Of a DNA stretch of 62,797 nucleotides, positions 35,872 through 44,825 are shown piece by piece (the first letter of the stretch is position 1; the number at the start of each line of letters is the position of its first letter). This DNA comes from CAZADS01 sp964483985 (GTDB lineage Bacteria; Pseudomonadota; Alphaproteobacteria; Thalassobaculales; Thalassobaculaceae), in the NCBI GenBank assembly GCA_964483985.1, contig CAZADS010000112.1:1-62797 (forward strand), written 5' to 3'. Under the pieces are notes generated by a model. It had not been told where the DNA came from, made no database searches, and was given only the letters and a program-made list of their open reading frames with translations. Both the position numbers and the translations under genes were made by a program.

Positions 35872-36626
35872 TAGGCAAATTCCTTTGTAAAGGATGTATA
35901 CCCTTCAGCCTCAAGTTCCAAAGCCAATTCTTTACCCCCGGACCTTTGAATCTTACCGTGTGCTAATACATGCACATAATCCGGCTGGATGAAATTCAAA
36001 AGACGCTGATAATGCGTAATTATTAACATGCTTTTTTGAGAGGATCGTAAAGAATTTACTCCCTGCGCCACCAATTTTAAAGCATCTATGTCAAGACCCG
36101 AATCTGTTTCATCCAATACAGCCAATGTGGGTTCTAGTAGAGCCATCTGGAGAATTTCGTTTCTTTTTTTCTCCCCGCCGGAAAATCCAACATTAACTGG
36201 GCGTTTTAGCATTTCATCGCTCATGTTGAGCGATTTTGCTTTTCCGCGAACGAGTTTAAGAAACTCCATAGCGTCAATATCTTTCTCGCCGAGGTAACGA
36301 AGTTTAGCGTTATAGGACTCGCGTAAAAACGTCATACCAGCCACTCCCGGCACTTCGACGGGATACTGGAATGCAAGGAAAATTCCCTCATTAGCGCGTT
36401 CGTCTGGGCTTAGTTCTAATAGATTTTTATCTTTAAATTTAACGGATCCTTCGACGATTTCATAACCATTACGACCAGCTAAAACATAGGAAAGTGTACT
36501 TTTCCCAGAACCATTCGGTCCCATAATAGCATGCACCTCTCCAATCCCAATTTCTAAATTGATCCCTTGAAGTATTGGTTTTCCACCAACTTCCGCATGC
36601 AAGTTGTCGATTTGCAACAATGGCAT
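35871..36626 (-). CDS. sufC: Fe-S assembly ATPase SufC
   Basis: A 251-residue ABC-type ATPase from ATG 36626. Walker A is GPNGSGKST, the signature is FSGGEKKRNEILQ and Walker B AVLDETDSGLDIDAL, all characteristic of SufC rather than transporters. It drives conformational change in SufBD. An upstream in-frame start at 36686 would overlap sufB and add no conserved residue; AAGG before 36626 supports the shorter form. Confidence 0.94.
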   Translation of the reverse strand: MPLLQIDNLHAEVGGKPILQGINLEIGIGEVHAIMGPNGSGKSTLSYVLAGRNGYEIVEGSVKFKDKNLLELSPDERANEGIFLAFQYPVEVPGVAGMTFLRESYNAKLRYLGEKDIDAMEFLKLVRGKAKSLNMSDEMLKRPVNVGFSGGEKKRNEILQMALLEPTLAVLDETDSGLDIDALKLVAQGVNSLRSSQKSMLIITHYQRLLNFIQPDYVHVLAHGKIQRSGGKELALELEAEGYTSFTKEFA

Positions 36627-36654
36627 TTTCTTAACCTTTAGTGAATATAATCTT

Positions 36655-38112
36655 TTACCCAACGCTTCCTTCAAGACTGATACCAATCAATTTTTGCGCC
36701 TCAACAGCAAATTCCATTGGCAATTCTTTCATAACTTCCTTACAAAAACCGTTCACGATCAATGATACTGCGGCTTCTGGTGTCAATCCGCGTTGCATAC
36801 AATAAAACATTTGATCCTCACTTATTTTTGACGTGGTAGCTTCATGTTCTATTTTGGCGGATGGGTTCCTTGTTTCAATATATGGCACAGTATGAGCACC
36901 ACATTTATCGCCAATTAATAGACTATCGCATTGAGTAAAATTTCGAGCTCCTTCCGCTTTAGGCATAATCTTGACAAGACCACGATACGTATTTTCTGCA
37001 TGACCAGCACTGATACCTTTAGAAATTATCGTTGAGCGTGTATTACGCCCAAGATGAATCATTTTCGTGCCTGTATCAGCTTGTTGCGCATTATTAGTGA
37101 TCGCTACGGAATAGAACTCGCCAATTGAATTATCACCTTGAAGCAAACAACTTGGATATTTCCAAGTAACTGCAGAACCTGTCTCTACTTGGGTCCAAGA
37201 GATCTTAGAGTTAATTCCCTTGCATGCACCTCTTTTAGTCACAAAATTATAAATACCACCAACTCCATGTTCATCACCTGGATACCAATTTTGGACGGTG
37301 GAATATTTTATCTCAGCATTATCTAAAGCGATCAGTTCTACAACAGCGGCGTGCAATTGATTTTCGTCACGTTGAGGCGCCGTACATCCTTCTAGATAGC
37401 TAACGTAGGAACCTTCATCCGCGATAATTAACGTCCGTTCGAATTGCCCCGTATTTTCCGCATTAATTCTAAAATAGGTTGATAATTCCATCGGGCAACG
37501 CAATCCCTTTGGCACATAAACAAAGGACCCGTCTGTAAACACAGCAGAATTTAGGGTTGCGAAATAATTATCAGAATATGGAACCACCGAACCCAAATAT
37601 TTCAAGACTAATTCTGGATATTCTCTTAAAGCTTCGGAGATTGAACAAAAAATCACTCCCATTTCGGTCAATTTGGCCTTATACGTTGTAGCCACAGAAA
37701 CAGAGTCAAACACAGCATCTACCGCCACCACGCCTGAAAGAAGCTCTTGTTCCTTAAGGGGAATACCCAATTTCTCATATGTTTCCAGTAATTCTGGGTC
37801 AACTTCGTTCAAACTCTTTGGTCGATCTGTGGATTTAGGCGCCGCATAATAATGGATATCCTGATAATCAATTTTGGAATAATCAACTTTAGCCCAATTA
37901 GGTTCCTCCATTTTAAGCCAGTGTCTATAAGCCCTCAGGCGCCATTCCAGCATGAAATTGGGTTCTGATTTTTTTGCAGATATAAATCGAATGATGTCTT
38001 CATTTAGACCCTTGGGGGCCGTTTCCATCTCGATATCGGTGACAAATCCATATTTGTATTTGTCGTTCTCTAAACTCGCCACCTGTTTAACTGTTTCTTC
38101 AGTTACTGACAT
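36655..38112 (-). CDS. sufB: Fe-S assembly scaffold subunit SufB
   Basis: A 485-residue scaffold protein. Typical stretches are the N-terminal KYGFVTDIE (about 19-27), YVPKGLRCPMELSTYFRIN (near 208-226), YLEGCTAPQRD with the conserved cysteine, and the C-terminal CDSLLIGDKCGAHTVPYIE and EDQMFYCMQRGL. The full length matches the family. It lies 28 bases upstream of sufC and 29 bases downstream of the regulator gene. Confidence 0.95.
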   Translation of the reverse strand: MSVTEETVKQVASLENDKYKYGFVTDIEMETAPKGLNEDIIRFISAKKSEPNFMLEWRLRAYRHWLKMEEPNWAKVDYSKIDYQDIHYYAAPKSTDRPKSLNEVDPELLETYEKLGIPLKEQELLSGVVAVDAVFDSVSVATTYKAKLTEMGVIFCSISEALREYPELVLKYLGSVVPYSDNYFATLNSAVFTDGSFVYVPKGLRCPMELSTYFRINAENTGQFERTLIIADEGSYVSYLEGCTAPQRDENQLHAAVVELIALDNAEIKYSTVQNWYPGDEHGVGGIYNFVTKRGACKGINSKISWTQVETGSAVTWKYPSCLLQGDNSIGEFYSVAITNNAQQADTGTKMIHLGRNTRSTIISKGISAGHAENTYRGLVKIMPKAEGARNFTQCDSLLIGDKCGAHTVPYIETRNPSAKIEHEATTSKISEDQMFYCMQRGLTPEAAVSLIVNGFCKEVMKELPMEFAVEAQKLIGISLEGSVG

Positions 38113-38141
38113 TCCAAGACCACGATTAACCCTTTCAAAAA

Positions 38142-38627
38142 TTATTTATATTCAGACCTAAAACGACTTCGGTGTTTTTCTATTCCAGTTAAAGTTTTAC
38201 GTTCGGGAATTGGGAACATCTCCGCGGGGTCTATAAGGTCCGCCAAACTAACGTCCTCCAGCGCCCCACGAATTGCCTTGTTCACGCGGTTCCAATTACC
38301 ACGCATCGGACATAGCGCTTCAACGCTACAATGATCTTCGGCTCCATCAACGCAAGCGGTAAGAGCGATTGGGCCGTCAAGAGCTTCTACAATTTCAGAA
38401 ACCGGAACGTCTTCGGCAATACGATCGATAGAGTAGCCGCCATTCACGCCTCTATGAGAGGTGATGAGGCCTGCGTTAGCCATTATTTTTAATAATTTCG
38501 AAACAGTTGGCAGTGGTATTGTTGTTCCCTCTGAAAGATTTGTAGCTGTTTGGATTGAGAACGGACTCTGAGCCATTTGGCCAAGAACAACCACTGCGTA
38601 GTCAGTCAATCTATTTAATTTTAGCAT
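38142..38627 (-). CDS. Rrf2-family SUF system regulator
   Basis: A 161-residue winged-helix regulator of the Rrf2 family, of the kind heading alphaproteobacterial suf operons (IscR/SufR-like). The N-terminal helix LTDYAVVVLGQMA (7-19) and the wing HRGVNGGYS (58-66) are clear. Three cysteines, C92, C100 and C106, are placed to bind a [2Fe-2S] cluster, so it can sense iron-sulfur status and repress its own operon when clusters are plentiful. It is the first gene of the operon. A C-terminal basic tail of about 30 residues extends past the domain. Confidence 0.9.
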   Translation of the reverse strand: MLKLNRLTDYAVVVLGQMAQSPFSIQTATNLSEGTTIPLPTVSKLLKIMANAGLITSHRGVNGGYSIDRIAEDVPVSEIVEALDGPIALTACVDGAEDHCSVEALCPMRGNWNRVNKAIRGALEDVSLADLIDPAEMFPIPERKTLTGIEKHRSRFRSEYK

Positions 38628-38641
38628 GTTATGATAAAACC

Positions 38642-38656
38642 GGACTAATATTGTCC
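38642..38656. promoter_or_regulatory. candidate operator upstream of the suf operon
   Basis: GGACTAATATTGTCC is a near-perfect inverted repeat centred on AATATT with GGAC/GTCC arms, 15 bases before the regulator ATG. Position and symmetry suit an Rrf2-type operator for autoregulation. It is a single occurrence in this window and I have no experimental consensus to match it to. Confidence 0.4.
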
Positions 38657-38813
38657 TGTTTAAATAATCCCACTTTGAAAAAATTCAACCATAAATACCA
38701 CTAAAATATTATTATATTTCACTTATAGTGCCGAAAACCACTTAAGGCTTGCCAAACACGATCTAAATACCAAATTGTCCGGCCGTACATTTACTCAGGA
38801 AATTTATTCATCG

Positions 38814-39686
38814 ATGATTAAAAACCCTCAACGCCCACTCTTGGCCAGCATTTGGATGGTGGGGGCCCTATTTTCTCTGTCCGGCATGGCCATTTCTGGA
38901 CGAGAACTCTCGCTGGAACTAAACGCGTTTCAAATTGCTTTCATACGAAGCCTATTCTGTATTGTTGTCTTAATCCCTCTTTTGACAGTAATTGGCTTTG
39001 ATAAAGTCAAAACATTACGACCTAGACTTCACCTGATCCGAAACATTATCCATTTCGGAGGACAAACTGGGTGGTTTTATGGCGTGGCATTATTGCCATT
39101 AGCTGAAGTCTTCGCCATCGAATTTACCGCTCCCATCTGGACCGCAATCCTAGCAACCATAATTCTCAGAGAACGATTAACTCGCTATCGCAGCATCGCA
39201 ATTTTACTGGGGTTTATTGGCATATTGATAATTCTACGTCCGGGCATTCAGGTAATTGATCCCGCGGCTTTAGTCGTGCTTTTCGCCACTTTTTGTTTTG
39301 CATCCACTTATGTTTTTACACGGCATATGTCCTCGAGCGAAACTCCACTTACCATCATTTTCTATATGAACCTTGTGCAATTACCAATGGGATTTTTCCC
39401 ATCTATACCTAACTGGACAATTCCATCTATGTCGCTTTGGCCATGGGTTTTACTACTCGGTGTATGCGGTTTGGCTTCGCATTTTTGCTTCGCTCATGCC
39501 TTTAAACATGCGGATGCGACTGTCGTCACTCCCCTTGATTTCATGAGATTACCCCTAATCACGATAATTGGATTAACCATGTATGGCGAAAGCTGGGATT
39601 TCTTGATTTTACTAGGGGGCGTAGTAATTTTCTCAGGTACTCTTCTTAATCTTTGGACCGAACAGCGCGTGCTAAAAAGCAAATAA
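38814..39686 (+). CDS. DMT-superfamily (EamA) transporter
   Basis: A 290-residue inner-membrane protein with ten helices in two EamA repeats, GFIGILIILRPG (near 145-156) ending the first. I prefer ATG 38814; an in-frame TTG at 38775 adds 13 polar residues. It is divergent from the suf operon and converges on the P450 gene 12 bases downstream. Substrate unknown. It is not a close copy of the transporter at 30294. Confidence 0.87.
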   Translation: MIKNPQRPLLASIWMVGALFSLSGMAISGRELSLELNAFQIAFIRSLFCIVVLIPLLTVIGFDKVKTLRPRLHLIRNIIHFGGQTGWFYGVALLPLAEVFAIEFTAPIWTAILATIILRERLTRYRSIAILLGFIGILIILRPGIQVIDPAALVVLFATFCFASTYVFTRHMSSSETPLTIIFYMNLVQLPMGFFPSIPNWTIPSMSLWPWVLLLGVCGLASHFCFAHAFKHADATVVTPLDFMRLPLITIIGLTMYGESWDFLILLGGVVIFSGTLLNLWTEQRVLKSK

Positions 39687-39698
39687 TAAACGATTCAA

Positions 39699-40925
39699 TT
39701 AGCCAACCTTTAAAGGAAAACTCAAAAAACCCCGGAATCGAGCACGACCACTTCTTTTTGGAGCGCCACCTTTTTCTAAAAAATTAAATCGACGAATTAT
39801 CCCTCCAATAGCAGCTCGGGCCTCCATTCTCGCTAAACTCATACCAGCGCAAGTATGGACGCCGCTGCCAAAAGCCAAATGGGGATTCGGAGAACGTAAG
39901 ATATCTAACTTTTCAGGTTCAAAAAATACTTTCGGATCGCGGTTGGCTGCACCAATACATAGCGTAATCAAGCTTCCTGAAGCTATTGGTACTTCACCAA
40001 TTTTAACGTCCTGTAGTGCTCGTCGATTTCCTAGCTGATTAGAGCTTTCGTAACGAAGAAATTCTTCAACCGCCGAATTTATGCGCTCTGGATCATCACG
40101 TAAAAGTGCGAGTTGAACAGGATTATCAACTAAAGCAGCGATGCCATTTCCGATAAGATTCGTTGTGGTTTCATGACCAGCGTTTAAAATAAAAATGCAA
40201 TTATGAACCAATTCCATCATGGTTAATGGTTTTTCATTATCATGGCCTTTGATAAGTGCCGATAAAACATCTGTTTTATTTTGCAATGGCTTGTTGGAGC
40301 GCTGCCTAATAAGGCCTTCGAGATAGGAGGAGAATTCGGAGACTGATTTATTCCCTTTTTCAAACACCTGATTAGAAATCTTTGGTTCCAAAGCGCTCAA
40401 AATTGACAACGACCACTCTCGTAACGGCCCGCGCTCCTCGAACGGAATAGTCAGTAAATCACCAATCACTTGGACAGGGATTGCAGCGGCAAAATCACTT
40501 ATTAAATCGAATTCCTTTTCCTCTTCTAATTTATCTAATAAATTTTCTATCAAGTGGAGGAGTGGTATTTCTAACGCTTTCAGAGCCCTAGGGGTAAATG
40601 CCGGCATTAACAATTTTCTTACTCGACTATGTAGAGGTGGGTCGTTAAACACCAAACTGGTTGTATGATGGGTATAAAGGGGGCTGTCTCCAAATTTTGG
40701 CCTAAATTCTAGTTTTTTATCAGAACTGAACCGAGCATCTCGATAAACCAAATTCACATCAGCATAACGCGTCAAAAAGATTGATCCGTCTGGGCAAACA
40801 TGGATGGGATCGTAATTTCTGAGTAATTCATAGGTGGAATACGGGTTTTCTAAAAACTCTGGGTCTAGGTTTTGTGGATCAAATGTTTGTGCTTTAACTT
40901 TTAAGGTCGTTTCGGAATCAAACAT
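39699..40925 (-). CDS. cytochrome P450
   Basis: A 408-residue soluble bacterial P450. The I-helix oxygen-activation motif is AGHETT (about 237-242), the K-helix ExxR is in EEFLRYE, and the heme-binding loop FGSGVHTCAG places the thiolate at C359. There is no membrane anchor, so it needs a separate ferredoxin and reductase, neither of which is encoded nearby. AAGG precedes the ATG. The substrate is unknown; the class resembles CYP107/CYP109-like hydroxylases only in a general way. Confidence 0.92.
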   Translation of the reverse strand: MFDSETTLKVKAQTFDPQNLDPEFLENPYSTYELLRNYDPIHVCPDGSIFLTRYADVNLVYRDARFSSDKKLEFRPKFGDSPLYTHHTTSLVFNDPPLHSRVRKLLMPAFTPRALKALEIPLLHLIENLLDKLEEEKEFDLISDFAAAIPVQVIGDLLTIPFEERGPLREWSLSILSALEPKISNQVFEKGNKSVSEFSSYLEGLIRQRSNKPLQNKTDVLSALIKGHDNEKPLTMMELVHNCIFILNAGHETTTNLIGNGIAALVDNPVQLALLRDDPERINSAVEEFLRYESSNQLGNRRALQDVKIGEVPIASGSLITLCIGAANRDPKVFFEPEKLDILRSPNPHLAFGSGVHTCAGMSLARMEARAAIGGIIRRFNFLEKGGAPKRSGRARFRGFLSFPLKVG

Positions 40926-41343
40926 TCAATTACCTTCATTTTTTGATTGTTTTAATTTATACGTAGTCCCAGCATGAGAAATTACCCGATGACTACCCAA
41001 AACAATTAAAGTCATTGTAATTAGTTAGCTCCGCAATGCCATTATATTTATCTGTAAAAAGAGAATTTCTCCAATAACTAACTAATATCCGGTTTTAGTA
41101 ATTTTTATACACAATCATCAGAAAAACCGTTATTTAATTCAAAATCCTTAAAACCAAGGAAATAAAAAACAACCATTAAGTTTATTCAAGCTAGAATAGA
41201 AACGCATTTGAACGGATATTTTTTATACTTTGTAAAAGGGAATTACTAAAGTCACGCGATCTGCTTTGCAGATTTATTTAATCAGCTTAAAATTCAGAAA
41301 CGGTATTTAAAATCCATAGAACTTCATATGAGGCAAGTGGACG
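40926..41343. other. 418-base divergent intergenic region
   Basis: An A+T-rich stretch between the minus-strand P450 gene and the plus-strand gene at 41344. It must hold both promoters. I see no convincing gene, RNA or repeat, although its length is unusual for this compact region. Confidence 0.5.
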
Positions 41344-43059
41344 ATGGCATTTGAAATTCTAACCCTAAGAGACGGCAATTGGCAGATAGAAGCGAGCGTT
41401 GTCAAAAAAAGTGAGGCGGAAGCTGTTGCCACACAAGTATTAGGTCAAGCAGGCGTAGGTGGAGTAAAAGTAATTAAAGAAGAAGTGCTTGATGTTCGGT
41501 CTATCGATCAACTCGAGGATGACGATATCATTTTTCAAAAAATGAAAGATAATGATAACGAAAAGATTTTTGTGGGCGATATCGATGAGGCTCCACTTTG
41601 TAATAGTCCTCAAGATTTGTTGGCTTTCGATAGTCGTAAAACAGTAAATCGACTCTTCCGAAGATATTTAGACAAAAATAATGTCACTGCGACGGAAGTA
41701 TTGCATAACAGCAAAGAACTGAAGCGGGCAATGGATGCTGACACTTTAGTTCCGACGGCAATTGCCAAAGTAGCTAAATTACAATCACAAGAAGCCGATG
41801 GCTCCACAAATGAAAGACGAGATGCTTTATTTGATTTAGTCCAACAAATAATCGATCGCGCGCGTAAAGCAGAAGAAAAAAAATTACCTCGTATTAGTGA
41901 AAACGGTTTTGACGAAGCGTTTTCCAGTTTAAGTCAAATCGCTGAAGGCGAGGAATTTGAGTACCTGCTAAAAGTAATATTAACGAAGGAATTAATTGAC
42001 AATAGAAATTGGTGGGGAAAACTCGTTCAAACGCTTGGGTGGGCCGAGCCCTCAGAAGACCCCAGAGCCCTAAGAGCCTTAGATGTCTTTATGGCTGATA
42101 TGCTTGCGAATAATTCTGTCCTTCAAGACTTGCTTGGACAGCAAAACGATTTAGGAGAAGCCATACTAACCATGATAAACCTGAGCGCGGGGAGCCTGAC
42201 GACAGAAGATCCAGCAACTCTGCAAGCTGAAAGCACGGAAAGAACAGCGGCACAACTTAACCAGCTTCTTGGCAAAGGCAAGTTACCAAGCAGCCAGAAA
42301 ATAATCGTAGACCGTATTTGCCGACAATTAGAAGGATCTGGATCGCTAGCCAAAGACGGCAACGACGACGAACGATTCCACGACATAATCGATCGCATTG
42401 TCTGCAACGATAATGTTATAGGTGGTCCTGATATGGCACAAGCTATGACGGAACGCCAGTCTAGATTATTGAATAAGGGCGGCGTGGGTGGACTAAAGGC
42501 GGCCGCCAGTGAACTAGTTCCATCTCTAGGCGAACCAACACGAAAAGCAGCGTATCTATTGTCTCTTCATGACAGCAAAATGGGAAAGGATCAATTGGCT
42601 GACTCAATCCAAACCAAGCTCGATGAGTTGTTTATAAATCCTGCTTCCGTACACATGATAGTTGAAGGCTCTCTAGCCCCAAATCGAAAAATGGAGCAGA
42701 TAACATCAGCTTTCTATAGAATTCAGGAATCCAATCTGGAAGACACTCGCAAAGATCAGATTATGAGTCGTTTGGACGAATTATTAGCATCTTATATTGT
42801 GGACGGTAAAATTCTTGAAAAAATAGATAATCCTGACCGCCCTTTGCATATTCGAGCATTTATGCTGGTTGGCATGTGCCAACCTGAAATGTTACCTAAA
42901 GGAAAAGCTTCGGATTTAGCTCGGCAAATAATCGTTGATAGGTTAAAGCAACCCAATTTTGATGATCAACTGGTGTCTCAAATCGATGACAAAGAAGAAA
43001 AGGAAAGGGTATTACGACGTTTTCGAGAGCAACTTCACAGAGCGGGTTTTGAAGACTAA
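41344..43059 (+). CDS. uncharacterised 571-residue helical protein
   Basis: I do not recognise a described family. The N-terminal 50 residues form a beta-rich module (MAFEILTLRDGNWQIEASVV) with a glycine-rich AGVGGVKVIKEE. After an acidic linker (QLEDDDIIFQKMKDNDN) the remaining 480 residues look almost wholly alpha-helical, with repeated leucine/aspartate-rich helices, like a helical solenoid, and there are no membrane segments. Charged C-terminus EEKERVLRRFREQLHRAGFED (last 21, given in part). It is a single gene after a long upstream region. A regulatory or scaffold role is conceivable, but nothing in the sequence decides it. Confidence 0.8.
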   Translation: MAFEILTLRDGNWQIEASVVKKSEAEAVATQVLGQAGVGGVKVIKEEVLDVRSIDQLEDDDIIFQKMKDNDNEKIFVGDIDEAPLCNSPQDLLAFDSRKTVNRLFRRYLDKNNVTATEVLHNSKELKRAMDADTLVPTAIAKVAKLQSQEADGSTNERRDALFDLVQQIIDRARKAEEKKLPRISENGFDEAFSSLSQIAEGEEFEYLLKVILTKELIDNRNWWGKLVQTLGWAEPSEDPRALRALDVFMADMLANNSVLQDLLGQQNDLGEAILTMINLSAGSLTTEDPATLQAESTERTAAQLNQLLGKGKLPSSQKIIVDRICRQLEGSGSLAKDGNDDERFHDIIDRIVCNDNVIGGPDMAQAMTERQSRLLNKGGVGGLKAAASELVPSLGEPTRKAAYLLSLHDSKMGKDQLADSIQTKLDELFINPASVHMIVEGSLAPNRKMEQITSAFYRIQESNLEDTRKDQIMSRLDELLASYIVDGKILEKIDNPDRPLHIRAFMLVGMCQPEMLPKGKASDLARQIIVDRLKQPNFDDQLVSQIDDKEEKERVLRRFREQLHRAGFED

Positions 43060-43065
43060 TTTTAC

Positions 43066-43096
43066 GCGTTTATATTTTTTAGTTTAAACGCTTTTT
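43066..43096 (+). terminator. probable terminator between convergent genes
   Basis: GCGTTTA (43066-43072) and TAAACGC (43085-43091) form a 7-base stem with a 12-base loop, followed by five T residues (43092-43096). It lies just after the stop of the gene at 41344 and overlaps the 3' end of the DUF1194 gene. Confidence 0.5.
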
Positions 43097-43969
43097 GTCA
43101 CGTCTAAAATGCTGCAATTGTTTCTCACCAATGGTACAATCAACAGGTTGAAAGGATGCTTGAATAGGGCTTGAACCATTGCCTGAAATTGTTTCCCACT
43201 CGTTTTTATTTTTCGGATGAAGACCCGCTATTTCTAAAATAATCTTACGGCGAACCGCGGCAGCAAAACTTTTCTTGCTCTGTGCAACGACCACGAATGC
43301 GCCTGCCCCCGCAATAACGCAATCCTCGTAATACAAGTCAATATCTTTCGTAGCTGGGATTCCTAGAGGGGAGGGCCTATTGTTCATTATAGCAAGTCCA
43401 TTAATCGTTATCCCTTCGTCCACGGCTTTGTAACGCGTTTGGTGCACGTAAAAACCGGCATTATTTGCTCCATCCCCAGAAATATCTATCGCTTTTCGAG
43501 TTGCAGTAAAATTACTTCTCCTAAACATCGAAATTGCGTGTAAAATTGCATAACTAATTGAGGTCCGCTGGCCTGTTCCAATGGGCACCGTAGCAAGTTG
43601 CCGTGCAAAACGCTGAGCCGCCTCTAAGCCATCTATTACGCTCCAATCCACCACCACAGTTTGGTTTAACGGACCTGCCCACTCGGTATATGCTAGAGCT
43701 ATCCGGCCAAATTCACCCCCCGTTATAACTCTGATGACGTAAGGGTCTAGTATGCTAGCTATATATCCATTTCGTTGAAGACGTGCCTCGTCAATATCTA
43801 TACTCTGCGATATATCCACGGCCAATAATAATTGAAGGTCAACTCTAACGCTTTTTTCTATAGTAGAGTCTTGAGCATTTACAATATGTCCATACAAACA
43901 TACTAAGAATATTAGGAATACAAAATGGAGTTTGAGATTAAAGCTACAGATTTTAATTAAGTAAATCAT
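43079..43969 (-). CDS. DUF1194 von Willebrand factor A-like exported protein
   Basis: A 296-residue protein with an N-terminal signal peptide (about 1-32, ending HIVNA). A VWA-like domain follows, with the metal-site motif DISQS (DxSxS), the downstream threonine region and SGDGANNAG. The C-terminal DUF1194 signature reads YYEDCVIAGAGAFVVVA. It is probably periplasmic. Family function is unknown. The ATG overlaps the upstream hydrolase stop by four bases. Confidence 0.87.
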   Translation of the reverse strand: MIYLIKICSFNLKLHFVFLIFLVCLYGHIVNAQDSTIEKSVRVDLQLLLAVDISQSIDIDEARLQRNGYIASILDPYVIRVITGGEFGRIALAYTEWAGPLNQTVVVDWSVIDGLEAAQRFARQLATVPIGTGQRTSISYAILHAISMFRRSNFTATRKAIDISGDGANNAGFYVHQTRYKAVDEGITINGLAIMNNRPSPLGIPATKDIDLYYEDCVIAGAGAFVVVAQSKKSFAAAVRRKIILEIAGLHPKNKNEWETISGNGSSPIQASFQPVDCTIGEKQLQHFRRDKKRLN

Positions 43970-44754
43970 TCTAAAAAGTCGACCAAGGTCCTATTGAAAT
44001 TTGTTGGGACTTCTAAATAACTGGCGTGAGCAGCCTGCTGCAATTCTACCCTTCTGCAAAAGGGAATTAAATCGGCCATGTCATTACTTTGATTAGGCTT
44101 TACTATATTGTCATCGATACCTGAAATGACCAAAACAGGCATTTTAAGCTTGGGTAATAATGGTCGAGTATCGGAGCAATTTAGCATTTCACAAGCAGAA
44201 CGAAGCCCAAGATATTCCACCTCTGCTGCGATAGAAGCAACCTCCTCTCTTATTAAACTGGAAGTATTTTTAGAAACCATATTTAAAGCTCTTGCTAATC
44301 CAAATTGTTCGGAGGTCATTGCCTTTATATCTTCCAACCTCGCATTCAACCCGGCGGTAAGCGTTGCACCAAAAGGCCGGGCATAACCTGTGAAGGTGCT
44401 TGAGAGCACAAGTTTTTGAATACGTTTCGGTTCCAATCCAGCGAGACCTTGCGCTATTACTCCGCCCATCGAATGTCCTAAAACATATGACTTTTCAACT
44501 TCAAGAGCGTCAAGGAATTGAAACGCCGTATCAGCGTAATTTGAAAGAGTGGGATCTTGTATAGTACTTTCTCCATAACCCGGCGCATCCCAGGCCACAA
44601 TACGGAACTTGTGACATAATCCCCCGAGTTGTGCTCGCCAAGATCTTGAATTTCCACCTATTCCATGCATTAAAAATAAGCAGGGACCATTACCAGCCTC
44701 ACGATACGAAATTCTCCCCCTCGGTATATTTGCGATTTTTTTAGAGAAAATCAT
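43966..44754 (-). CDS. alpha/beta hydrolase
   Basis: A 262-residue alpha/beta hydrolase. The oxyanion-hole motif HGIGGN is at 30-35 and the nucleophile elbow GHSMGG places serine at 95. The acid is expected in VISGIDDNIV (near 211-220) and the histidine in AAHASYLE near the C-terminus. It could hydrolyse an ester, lactone or C-C bond; the substrate is unknown. It is translationally coupled with the DUF1194 gene. Confidence 0.87.
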   Translation of the reverse strand: MIFSKKIANIPRGRISYREAGNGPCLFLMHGIGGNSRSWRAQLGGLCHKFRIVAWDAPGYGESTIQDPTLSNYADTAFQFLDALEVEKSYVLGHSMGGVIAQGLAGLEPKRIQKLVLSSTFTGYARPFGATLTAGLNARLEDIKAMTSEQFGLARALNMVSKNTSSLIREEVASIAAEVEYLGLRSACEMLNCSDTRPLLPKLKMPVLVISGIDDNIVKPNQSNDMADLIPFCRRVELQQAAHASYLEVPTNFNRTLVDFLE

Positions 44755-44825
44755 CTTTATGAAGACCCTTTGGATTCGTATCCAATCGCTGAAATATCTT
44801 TAATTAAAATTTGTAACCGCCTTCA

